A DNA stretch of 64,000 nt from an uncultured Lachnospiraceae bacterium (GTDB lineage Bacteria > Bacillota > Clostridia > Lachnospirales > Lachnospiraceae): assembly GCA_902773435.1 (NCBI GenBank), contig CACYEN010000131.1, positions 1-64,000 on the forward strand. The letters run 5' to 3'. Below the pieces are notes generated by a model. The model worked only from the letters and a program-made list of their open reading frames with translations, made no database searches and was not told where the DNA came from. Positions 44,030 through 50,677 of the stretch are shown here, piece by piece (position 1 is the first letter of the stretch; the number at the start of each line of letters is the position of its first letter). Both the position numbers and the translations under genes were made by a program.

Positions 44030-44731
44030 TCACAGATAGCAGCCGGGTCTTCCCATGCTGTACTTGCTGACGGCCATCCGGGTCAGGTTATAGGGCCTCA
44101 GGATGTCGGAAATGAACTTCATCAGGTAGCCGTCAAATTTCAGCTCCAGGATCGTCCTGTCGTACATGAGCGGCACAAGTCCCGGGTCCCTGCGGAACAG
44201 GTCGAGATCCGACTCGCTGCACATAACGCGGCTGTCGAGGGTGATCCTTGTCCTGCACTCCGGATACGTGAACGCGTACCTGTGGTACTCGATCAGCGTC
44301 ACCGGCCTCACGCACCCCAGCATCATCTCGGTATACAGAAGAAGGGCGGTCCCGCCCGGGTCCCCCTCCGCGTAGTTGAGCAGCACGCTGTAATCTCCTC
44401 CGATCAGGATCTCCGCGTCGGTCCTCGAGATCACGAGGGTCCGCTTGTTGTGCAGCTCCCCCACTTTCAACTTGATCTCCAGGCTGCACCACTCGGCGTC
44501 CGGGGAGTAAACACGCAGCCTGATCTTCTTCCGCTTCTCAACGCCGGCCATCCTGAGCTCATAGTCCGTGTCGTCCGGCGTGTCAAAGTACAGGCTTCTA
44601 ACGCAGTATCCGTCAGGGCCGGAGTGGGGATCGGTGCTGAGCAGGGCGGCCAGCCGCTTCCTGAGGTCGAACGCCTGGCTCTCACCGAGAAGATATTTAT
44701 ATTCTCTACGTCTGACAGAATTCTGTTCCAT
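44030..44731 (-). CDS. VTC-domain polyphosphate polymerase-like protein
   Basis: Triphosphate-tunnel fold related to the catalytic domain of eukaryotic Vtc4, which makes polyphosphate from ATP. The tunnel residues look intact: RREYKYLL at the N-terminus, RSLYFDT, KIRLRVY, LEIKLK, KRTLV, EYHRYAF, RITLD, ELKFDGY and the late SKYSMG. At 233 aa it is the isolated domain without SPX or membrane parts. The start must be the ATG at 44731, because the next Met would remove the first tunnel strand. No ribosome site precedes it: the -10 box of a perfect promoter ends 8 bases upstream, so the mRNA is probably leaderless. Activity is inferred from family. Confidence 0.88.
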   Translation of the reverse strand: MEQNSVRRREYKYLLGESQAFDLRKRLAALLSTDPHSGPDGYCVRSLYFDTPDDTDYELRMAGVEKRKKIRLRVYSPDAEWCSLEIKLKVGELHNKRTLVISRTDAEILIGGDYSVLLNYAEGDPGGTALLLYTEMMLGCVRPVTLIEYHRYAFTYPECRTRITLDSRVMCSESDLDLFRRDPGLVPLMYDRTILELKFDGYLMKFISDILRPYNLTRMAVSKYSMGRPGCYL

Positions 44732-44738
44732 AAAAATG

Positions 44739-44767
44739 ATTATATTTTTTTGACAATAATGTGTCAA
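44739..44767 (-). promoter_or_regulatory. perfect consensus sigma-A promoter giving a leaderless VTC mRNA
   Basis: On the minus strand TTGACA, exactly 17 bases, TATAAT. The -10 box ends 7 bases before the A of the VTC start codon, so transcription should begin at or within a base of the ATG. A 14-bp imperfect palindrome (AACCATTAACGGTT, 44766-44779) overlaps the -35 edge and may be an operator. Confidence 0.85.
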
Positions 44768-44820
44768 CCATTAACGGTTTTGTCTCAGAATCTTAACAAA
44801 AGGCCGTCGTGAAATTATTA

Positions 44821-44849
44821 TTGACGAATCAATCGAAACATAGTAAACT
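44821..44849 (+). promoter_or_regulatory. promoter for tRNA-Leu
   Basis: TTGACG, a 17-base spacer, TAAACT, ending about 30 bases before the tRNA. It diverges from the VTC promoter 54 bases away. Confidence 0.8.
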
Positions 44850-44879
44850 ATCGGATGTTGACGAAAGAGTCAGCGGTCA

Positions 44880-44963
44880 GCAGGAGTGGCGGAATTGGCA
44901 GACGCGCAGGCTTCAGGTGCCTGTTGTCGCAAGGCAGTGAGGGTTCAAGTCCCTTCTCCTGCA
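44880..44963 (+). tRNA. tRNA-Leu (anticodon CAG)
   Basis: Acceptor arms GCAGGAG (44880-44886) and CTCCTGC (44956-44962) pair perfectly, with discriminator A. The anticodon stem CAGGC/GCCTG encloses TTCAGGT, giving anticodon CAG for CUG codons. A long variable arm (TTGTCGCAAGGCAGT) is typical of class II tRNA-Leu, and the T-loop GTTCAAGT is normal. No CCA is encoded. It is the only plus-strand gene in the window. I see no duplicated 3' end that would mark an integrated element. Confidence 0.97.
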
Positions 44964-44972
44964 TAAGGATTT

Positions 44973-45008
44973 AAGGAAGTTTGCAGATATCTGCAGACTT
45001 CCTTTTTT
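44973..45008 (+). terminator. terminator of tRNA-Leu
   Basis: GGAAGTTTGCAGAT / ATCTGCAGACTTCC forms a stem with one T.G wobble, followed by TTTTTT on the plus strand, 10 bases after the tRNA. Confidence 0.88.
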
Positions 45009-45110
45009 CATGCTATAATGCCCGGAAATACAGGCTTTTCCATACCCTCATCCGTGTTATTTCTTTCCGCCCCGCTCCATGGTGTTTTGGCGGTTTTTAC
45101 GGCGGGTGAC

Positions 45111-45146
45111 AGTCAAAATAATAGTCAAAATGACAGTCAGAAAAAG
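45111..45146. repeat. three 12-bp direct repeats (AGTCAAAAT type)
   Basis: AGTCAAAATAAT, AGTCAAAATGAC and AGTCAGAAAAAG start at 45111, 45123 and 45135. The third is degenerate. They could be a protein-binding array or slippage remnants. Confidence 0.6.
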
Positions 45147-45188
45147 CCCCTGGTTTCAAGGGCCGGGAGACGTTCTGCGGTGTAAGGA

Positions 45189-45231
45189 AAAAGGGCGTGT
45201 GAAAAAGCTCCCGTTTTTCACACGCCCTTTT
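45189..45231 (-). terminator. bidirectional terminator after the zinc-ribbon gene
   Basis: An 18-bp inverted repeat (AAAAGGGCGTGTGAAAAA, 45189-45206, and its complement 45214-45231) with a 7-base loop and T-runs on both strands. It ends the protease/unfoldase operon at 45297 and could also stop plus-strand RNA from 45026. Confidence 0.92.
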
Positions 45232-45296
45232 ACTGCCGCCCCGCATGGCAGGGCGGTATCTCCGTCTTCAGTTGCTCTCCCGGACAGCCCTTCCGC

Positions 45297-46067
45297 TTAT
45301 TCCGCGGGCGTCTCCGGCGACTCGCAGGACTCCGGCTCACCCGATGCCTCCGGTTTTACCGCTTCCGCCGTCTCCCCGCAGGCCGCGGGCTCCGCCTCCG
45401 GCTCTTCCTCCGGCACCGCGGGATTTTCCGCTTCCGCCGCATCATCTGCCGCAGGGGTTTCCTCCGCCGGGCAGGCCTCGCCGGCTTCCTGTCCGCTCAC
45501 ATCGCCCTCGCCGGCGACGGGGGCAGCTTCCGCATCATCCACCACCTGGAACTCGGCGTCGAGCACGTCCTCCGCCTCATCCTCCGGCTCCGTCCCGGCC
45601 GTCTCGATTTCGGTGAACGGCCCGTCATCAGCCGCGCCGGCTCCCGCTTCCCCGCCTTCGGGCGTCTGAGCCTCATCGGCGGCGTCATCCGCGTCGAGCG
45701 GGGGCAGCTTTCCTCCGCACCTCGAGCAGTAGGCGGAATCGGCACTGACCAGCTCGCCGCACTGGGGGCACGTCCGCTTTCCGGACAGCGAAGCGGCTTT
45801 CGACGTCAGCGCCGCGATATTCGCGAGATGGCCCCTGATATCGCCCATGATGCGCTCCTCGTCCTCGTCGGACCCGGTCCCGCCGCTCTCCGCTTTCTTG
45901 AAGACGCGCTCACCGAGAAGCTGGTAGAGCTTCGCGATCTCACGGTGTTCCTCGCTGATCTTCGTCTTGAGCCTTGCGGAAGCGATCGCGTTCTCCGTTC
46001 CGCCCGCCGCCTTCTTCGTCAGCTTTGAGAAAGACTCACCGACGCTGCTGAAAAAATTCTTTGCCAT
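45297..46067 (-). CDS. zinc-ribbon protein with acidic low-complexity tail
   Basis: A 256-aa protein in three parts. The N-terminal helical region (about 1-95: MAKNFFSSVGESFSKLTKKA ... EHREIAKLYQLLGERVFK) is of the type seen in many short Firmicutes zinc-ribbon proteins. A single zinc ribbon has Cys100, Cys103, Cys114 and Cys117 (CPQCGELVSADSAYCSRCG). The tail of about 135 residues is made almost only of Glu, Ala, Asp, Pro and Gly. No function can be assigned. It follows the ClpX-like gene by 40 bases and precedes a strong terminator. The acidic tail could make it an adaptor or a degradation substrate of its neighbours; that is a guess. Confidence 0.85.
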   Translation of the reverse strand: MAKNFFSSVGESFSKLTKKAAGGTENAIASARLKTKISEEHREIAKLYQLLGERVFKKAESGGTGSDEDEERIMGDIRGHLANIAALTSKAASLSGKRTCPQCGELVSADSAYCSRCGGKLPPLDADDAADEAQTPEGGEAGAGAADDGPFTEIETAGTEPEDEAEDVLDAEFQVVDDAEAAPVAGEGDVSGQEAGEACPAEETPAADDAAEAENPAVPEEEPEAEPAACGETAEAVKPEASGEPESCESPETPAE

Positions 46068-46107
46068 GACATATACTCCTTTCCTGCTGACCGGTGCCGG
46101 TCCGGCA

Positions 46108-47529
46108 TCAGCCCCGCATCCTGATCACGGGCACCCCTTTGTGTTTCAGATAATCCTCCGTGATGATGACCTCTCCAATGCTGCTGTCCTTCGGTATCTC
46201 ATACATGATATCGAGCATATATTCCTCAAGGATGGACCGAAGGGCCCTCGCGCCCGTATCCCGCGCGAGCGCGCGCGAGGCGATCTCCGCGAGCGCGCCG
46301 TCCTCGAAGGTCAGCTTCACTCCGTCCATCGCCAGAAGGGTTTCATACTGTCTGAGGATCGCGTTTTCAGGCTCCCTCAGGATTCTCACGAGCATCTCCT
46401 CCGTGAGGGCCTCCAGCGGACAAATGACCGGAAGGCGCCCGAGAAACTCGGGGATCATCCCGAACTTCCTGAGATCTTCCGTCTCGGCGAACCTGACGAT
46501 GTTCCGGTCGCCGTCGTAGCGGTCCTTCAGGTCGGCGTGGAAACCGATCCCGCTGTGGCGGTTCAGGCGTTCCTTCACGATATCCTCGAGTCCGGGGAAC
46601 GCTCCTCCCACGATGAACAGGATATTCTTCGTGTTGACGGTCTTCATGGGAACCATCGCGTTCTTGCTGGAAGCCCCGACCGGGACCTCCACCTCCGCCC
46701 CCTCGAGAAGCTTCAGCATTCCCTGCTGCACCGCCTCTCCGCTCACGTCCCTCTGGTTCGTATTCTTTTTCTTCGCGATCTTGTCGATCTCGTCGACGAA
46801 GATAATGCCGTGCTCGGCCTTCTTCACATGATTTCCCGCGGCCGCGAGAAGCTTGGAGACCACGCTCTCGATATCGTCACCTATATAGCCTGCCTCGGTG
46901 AGCGACGTCGCGTCGGTAATGGCCAGCGGGACATCCAGCAGTTTCGCAAGCGTCTGGACCAGGTACGTCTTTCCGCACCCCGTCGGGCCGATCATGAGCA
47001 CGTTGGATTTCTCGATCTCCACCGGCTCGCGGGCGCCGGGATCAGGCAGGCGGTCCTTTCCGGCCTGTTTCCTGTAGTCCCGGACTTTCTCCTCCCCGAT
47101 GATCCGCTTGTAGTGATTGTAGACGGCGACAGACAGCACTTTCTTGGCGTGCTCCTGTCCGACAACGAACCGGTCCAGCTTCTTCCTGATGATGTGGGGA
47201 GCCGGGATATCGGCCATCTCGAACCGGGGTTCCTCTTTCTCCTCCTGTTCCTGCGCAGCCCTGCCGGCGTCCCCGCCGAAGAGGCTGCCGAGGTTCAGGA
47301 ATGAGAAGTGGGGCAGGTTCTCCGTCAGCTTCCGGAGCTCTCCGTTGTTCCGGAATTCGTTGACGCTCTTCTGCATGCAGTCGCCGCAGACCAGAAATCC
47401 GTTGGGGAGCTCGAGCAGGCTTCCCGCCTCTCTCTCCGTCCTCCCGCACATCGAACAGCGCCTGCTGTCCGCGTCATTGCCGCTCCCACCGCCCGGGGAT
47501 CCGGTATCCTTCCTGTCCTGATCGCTCAT
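46108..47529 (-). CDS. ClpX-like AAA+ unfoldase, divergent paralogue type
   Basis: AAA+ ring ATPase with a ClpX-type zinc knuckle (Cys25, Cys28, Cys48, Cys51). Walker A reads GPTGCGKT (181-188; GSGKT in housekeeping ClpX) and Walker B IIFVDE (242-247). The pore loop is GYIG (214-217) and sensor and box VII blocks are intact. The loop that docks on ClpP reads GIGFH instead of IGFG. It is 473 aa, longer than ClpX, with an extra segment before Walker A. Clostridia often carry this second form beside true ClpX, so I do not give it the symbol. It follows the HtrA-like protease gene by 78 bases. Whether it works with ClpP is unproven. Confidence 0.88.
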   Translation of the reverse strand: MSDQDRKDTGSPGGGSGNDADSRRCSMCGRTEREAGSLLELPNGFLVCGDCMQKSVNEFRNNGELRKLTENLPHFSFLNLGSLFGGDAGRAAQEQEEKEEPRFEMADIPAPHIIRKKLDRFVVGQEHAKKVLSVAVYNHYKRIIGEEKVRDYRKQAGKDRLPDPGAREPVEIEKSNVLMIGPTGCGKTYLVQTLAKLLDVPLAITDATSLTEAGYIGDDIESVVSKLLAAAGNHVKKAEHGIIFVDEIDKIAKKKNTNQRDVSGEAVQQGMLKLLEGAEVEVPVGASSKNAMVPMKTVNTKNILFIVGGAFPGLEDIVKERLNRHSGIGFHADLKDRYDGDRNIVRFAETEDLRKFGMIPEFLGRLPVICPLEALTEEMLVRILREPENAILRQYETLLAMDGVKLTFEDGALAEIASRALARDTGARALRSILEEYMLDIMYEIPKDSSIGEVIITEDYLKHKGVPVIRMRG

Positions 47530-47607
47530 AAAACCTTCCTGCTGTCCCTGTCAGCATATAAAACACTTCACCGCCATCCCCGGAACGCGCCGCCGCTCCG
47601 CGGGGCG

Positions 47608-49491
47608 TCATTTCGAAAAATCGGGGATGTTGTACTCGTCCCTGTTGTTTCCGAAGAGGCCCCCGAAGTCAAAGCCGCCGTCCTCCCCGCCGCCGTCACC
47701 GGCTTCCGGCGCGGATGGCTGCCCTTCCGGTGCGGATGGCTGCTCTTCCGGCGTCTCCGGGGAGACCGCCTCCGCGGCCCCGGATTCCGCATCTGCCGCT
47801 TCCTCTCCGTCGTCCTCCGGCGCAGGGGCGGATGGTACCGGACCGGGGTCCGGCTCTGCGGTTCCGTCGTCACCGTCCTTCCCCGGGGCTTCCCCGCCGG
47901 CGTCTTTCTCCGCCTTGCCCGGCTCCGCCTTCTCCAGGACGTCATAATTCTGCCCGGGCGTCCCGTCTTCCCTCAGGAAACCGTCCCTGACCGCCCGGCT
48001 TCTGCTGCCGAGTGAGACGAGGACCCTCAGCTTGCTGAACTCGTCGGCCTCCCTGTCGTATCTGCTGACGGAGACCGGGAGCTCCTCGCCGGCCCTGTAG
48101 TACCTGAGCAGATCGACGAGCGTATCCGCATCCGGAACCTCCAGGCCGTCGATCGACGTGATGATGTCGTGCGTGAGGATCCCGGCTCTCGCCGCGGGTC
48201 CGCTCTCGTCGAGATCGGAGACATAGACGCCCGCGGGAAATCCCGATGCGAGGTAGTACTCCGGCATCGTGACGCAGATGACCCCGAGATAGGAGGCCTC
48301 CTCCTCTTCGACGGGTTCCCTCGGCTCCCTCGCGGCGAGCCGCTCAAGAACCGGCATCGCCTCCGCGGCGGGGATGGCGTAGCCGACTCCCTCCACTGTG
48401 ACGCCGACGGATTTGATCTCATTGATTCCCACGAGTTCGCCCCGCATGTTGATCAGGGCGCCCCCGGAATTGCCCGGATTGATCGAGGCGTCGGTCTGGA
48501 TCATGTAGCTGACGCCGCCGTCCTTCGCGTAGACGGGCCTTTCGACCGCGCTCACGATCCCTCCCGAGACGGACTGTCCGTAGCCGAGCGCGTTCCCGAT
48601 CGCCGCAACCGTCTCCCCGACTTCCAGGCTGTCCGAATCCCCGATCTCAATCGCGCTGACCGCCGCCCGCGCCGACTTTCCGAGCTCCGACATGTCCACG
48701 CTTATCAGCGCGAGATCGCTGTCCGCGTCGGAACCCTTCAGGGTCCCGTCCGCGAAAGAGCCGTCCTCAAACCCGACGCTGATCCCGGAAACTCCGGAGA
48801 CGACGTGGCCGTTCGTCGCGATGAGGAGCTCGCTCTCCGTCTTCCGGATGATGATCCCGGTCGCCATGACCGCATCTCCGGACGAGGATTCTTTATTCGA
48901 AAATCCGGCCGTATCCGCGGCCGGAGAACATGTGATGGATACCATGGAGGGCATGACTTTTCTGACGGCTTCCGTCATCGGGAGGATCGGATTCACGTCC
49001 TCCCCCGTCGGGACCTGTCCGCCCGCGGATTCCGCTGTTGCGGACTTGTCTTCCGCCGGTTCGGAGGCCGCGCCCCCGGAGACCGCCGTCTCCGCCTTCC
49101 CGGCCGCCGCCCGCCGGTTCCTGCCTGATCCGGAGATCGCGGAGACCAGAACGACAAGAAGAAGGATCCCGGCCGCCGCAAGGCAGAGCCAGAGCAGGAT
49201 CTTCCTCATCTTTTCGTTGTCGCCATTTCCACCTTCCGGTGAGTTTCCGGCGGAATCTCCGGGCCTCAGGAATCTGTACACGTCATAGCGGCTCCGGTAT
49301 TCCCCGCCGCGTTGATCCCCTTCCCCGGCATTTCCGCAGAACCTGACGTTCTCGCGGTATCCCGGATACCCGTACTCCGGCATTCCGGCATCCCCTTCGT
49401 CCGCGGGGCCCTCTTCCGGTGCGCCGGCCGCGGGATCCGTCCCTGCCGGATCTTCACCGTATTCGGGGAATTCTCTGTTTAAATCTTCCAT
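47608..49491 (-). CDS. HtrA-like trypsin-fold serine protease with PDZ domain
   Basis: S1C-family envelope protease. An acidic cytoplasmic head of about 90 residues precedes a membrane helix at about 98-119 (LLWLCLAAAGILLLVVLVSA). Outside is a trypsin-fold domain with His229 (ATNGHVVS), Asp259 (DSDLALI) and Ser342 (GNSGGALIN). One PDZ domain (about 395-490) and a Pro/Glu/Ala-rich tail of over 100 residues follow. At 627 aa it is much longer than usual HtrA because of both tails. It lies 35 bases after a glycosyltransferase gene and just before the ClpX-like gene. This puts extracellular and cytoplasmic protein quality control in one operon. Confidence 0.93.
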   Translation of the reverse strand: MEDLNREFPEYGEDPAGTDPAAGAPEEGPADEGDAGMPEYGYPGYRENVRFCGNAGEGDQRGGEYRSRYDVYRFLRPGDSAGNSPEGGNGDNEKMRKILLWLCLAAAGILLLVVLVSAISGSGRNRRAAAGKAETAVSGGAASEPAEDKSATAESAGGQVPTGEDVNPILPMTEAVRKVMPSMVSITCSPAADTAGFSNKESSSGDAVMATGIIIRKTESELLIATNGHVVSGVSGISVGFEDGSFADGTLKGSDADSDLALISVDMSELGKSARAAVSAIEIGDSDSLEVGETVAAIGNALGYGQSVSGGIVSAVERPVYAKDGGVSYMIQTDASINPGNSGGALINMRGELVGINEIKSVGVTVEGVGYAIPAAEAMPVLERLAAREPREPVEEEEASYLGVICVTMPEYYLASGFPAGVYVSDLDESGPAARAGILTHDIITSIDGLEVPDADTLVDLLRYYRAGEELPVSVSRYDREADEFSKLRVLVSLGSRSRAVRDGFLREDGTPGQNYDVLEKAEPGKAEKDAGGEAPGKDGDDGTAEPDPGPVPSAPAPEDDGEEAADAESGAAEAVSPETPEEQPSAPEGQPSAPEAGDGGGEDGGFDFGGLFGNNRDEYNIPDFSK

Positions 49492-49526
49492 TTCCTATGC
49501 TCCTTACACATATCCGCGCGGTCCCG

Positions 49527-50471
49527 TCAGTACTCGGGATTCTCCGGAATCCCGTTCTTCCAGAACGAGCGGTTCATGCTGAAGGCTTTCACCATCCAGG
49601 CGGGCAGGGACCTGAAATTCTTTCCCAGGCGGAACCCGAGTACCCGCATGAAGCACTGCCAGTAGAACTGGGGCAGCAGGTAGATTCTTCCCGTCTGCCA
49701 CAGTTTGCGCGTCACGTACCTGACGAGCCGCATCCCCTCCCCCTCCGACCTGAGTCTTCCGAAGATCTCGGGGTGCATGGCCTGGGAGACGCCGTTGTCG
49801 AAATTCCTGTGGAACTGCTGCAGGGCTGAGTAGTTGTGGGAGTGGCAGACGCACGCGTCAGCCTCGTAATACACGATATATCCGAGGTTCAGGATGCGGC
49901 CGGCGTAGACCATGTCCTCATTGAAAATGGCCGGCGCGCTGAATCCCTTCATCTCGTCGAACAGGCGCCGGTCGTAACAAGCGCAGACATTTGAGCAGAA
50001 GAACGCCTTCACCCCGGCGGTCTGCACGTCTTCTATCTTCTGGCTCCTGCTTCTGTCAGGGTAATTGAAGCTGCGCACGAATCCCTCGGCGATGCGGCAG
50101 TCCTGCTTGGGAATCTGCCGCGCGTAGACGACCCTGACGAGCGGGTCGTCGAAGGGCTTCAGCAGCCGTTCGATGAGATACTCATCGACCGGAACCGCGT
50201 CCTGCGTCATGAACAGGATCGTGTCCGCAGCCGAAAAGCCGACGCCCATATTTCTGGTCGCCGCGTGATCAAACTGTTCTTTCGATATGTGGAAGACTTC
50301 CGTTCTCTCCGCCCCCGCGATGAGACTTTCGTCCCAGTCTTCCTCCCCCGTATTAATAATCAGTATATGGTCAGGGTGCACACTCTGACGGCCCAGCATC
50401 CTGATCAGCTCCCTGAAGGAGCCGTCCGGCTTTCTGGTCGGCACAACGACATCCACCGTCCTTTTCCCCAT
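49527..50471 (-). CDS. GT2 glycosyltransferase (rhamnosyltransferase-like)
   Basis: A single GT-A fold of 314 aa. It opens VDVVVPTRKPDGSFRELIRM, and FMTQDAVPVD sits where the DXD metal motif is expected. FSAPAIFNEDMVYAGRILN supplies the acidic catalytic region, and AVCHSHNYS-like residues (VCHSHNYSALQQF) follow. These resemble enzymes that add rhamnose to cell-wall polysaccharides; the donor is inferred. Its ATG has GGGGGAG 7 bases upstream. A terminator lies upstream of it (50554-50587), so it probably starts a new transcript leading into the protease genes, although no clear promoter is visible. Confidence 0.85.
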   Translation of the reverse strand: MGKRTVDVVVPTRKPDGSFRELIRMLGRQSVHPDHILIINTGEEDWDESLIAGAERTEVFHISKEQFDHAATRNMGVGFSAADTILFMTQDAVPVDEYLIERLLKPFDDPLVRVVYARQIPKQDCRIAEGFVRSFNYPDRSRSQKIEDVQTAGVKAFFCSNVCACYDRRLFDEMKGFSAPAIFNEDMVYAGRILNLGYIVYYEADACVCHSHNYSALQQFHRNFDNGVSQAMHPEIFGRLRSEGEGMRLVRYVTRKLWQTGRIYLLPQFYWQCFMRVLGFRLGKNFRSLPAWMVKAFSMNRSFWKNGIPENPEY

Positions 50472-50553
50472 AATTTACTCCCCCGAATAACTCCGCTTCT
50501 CCCCCGAATCGCGGATGAGGCATCTTCCGGCCGGTCAATATCCCATCAATCAC
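50472..50553. other. gap upstream of the GT2 gene with repeated GGGGGAG boxes
   Basis: On the minus strand ATTCGGGGGAG occurs twice, about 20 bases apart; the second copy is the ribosome site of the GT2 gene. A TTGACC at about 50539 has no matching -10. No coding sequence is seen. Confidence 0.35.
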
Positions 50554-50587
50554 AAAAAGTACCATCGCGGAAGCGGATGGCACTTTT
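50554..50587 (-). terminator. terminator after the LCP gene
   Basis: 12-bp stem AAAAGTGCCATC / GATGGTACTTTT with one G.T pair and a 9-base loop, continuing TTTTTG on the minus strand, about 90 bases after the LCP stop. Confidence 0.88.
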
Positions 50588-50677
50588 ATGTCTTTTTCAA
50601 TGAACTGCCGGCGCGCTGTCCGCGCCTTCCCCCATGTATCTGAAACGCTCTGCCCTGCCTTCCCCGGCTCGCGCGGG

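Larger units (their letters stand above)
45011..45231 (+). ncRNA. possible small RNA between tRNA-Leu and the zinc-ribbon gene
   Basis: Right after the tRNA terminator there is TGCTATAAT (45011-45019), an extended -10 box on the plus strand with no clear -35. About 210 bases later a strong hairpin terminator works in this direction too. No reading frame in between has a ribosome site; a frame from 45079 runs on through the terminator and is not credible. The segment includes three 12-base repeats. It may be a short RNA or simply spacer. Confidence 0.3.

Noticed and set aside
44880..44963. tRNA-Leu as a possible integration (att) site
   Set aside because: No duplicated tRNA 3' end, integrase or foreign-looking cargo nearby; both flanks look chromosomal.
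45079..45669. Plus-strand frame with Ser/Ala/Pro-rich product near the tRNA
   Set aside because: It has no ribosome site, passes through a strong terminator and is antisense to the acidic tail of the zinc-ribbon gene.
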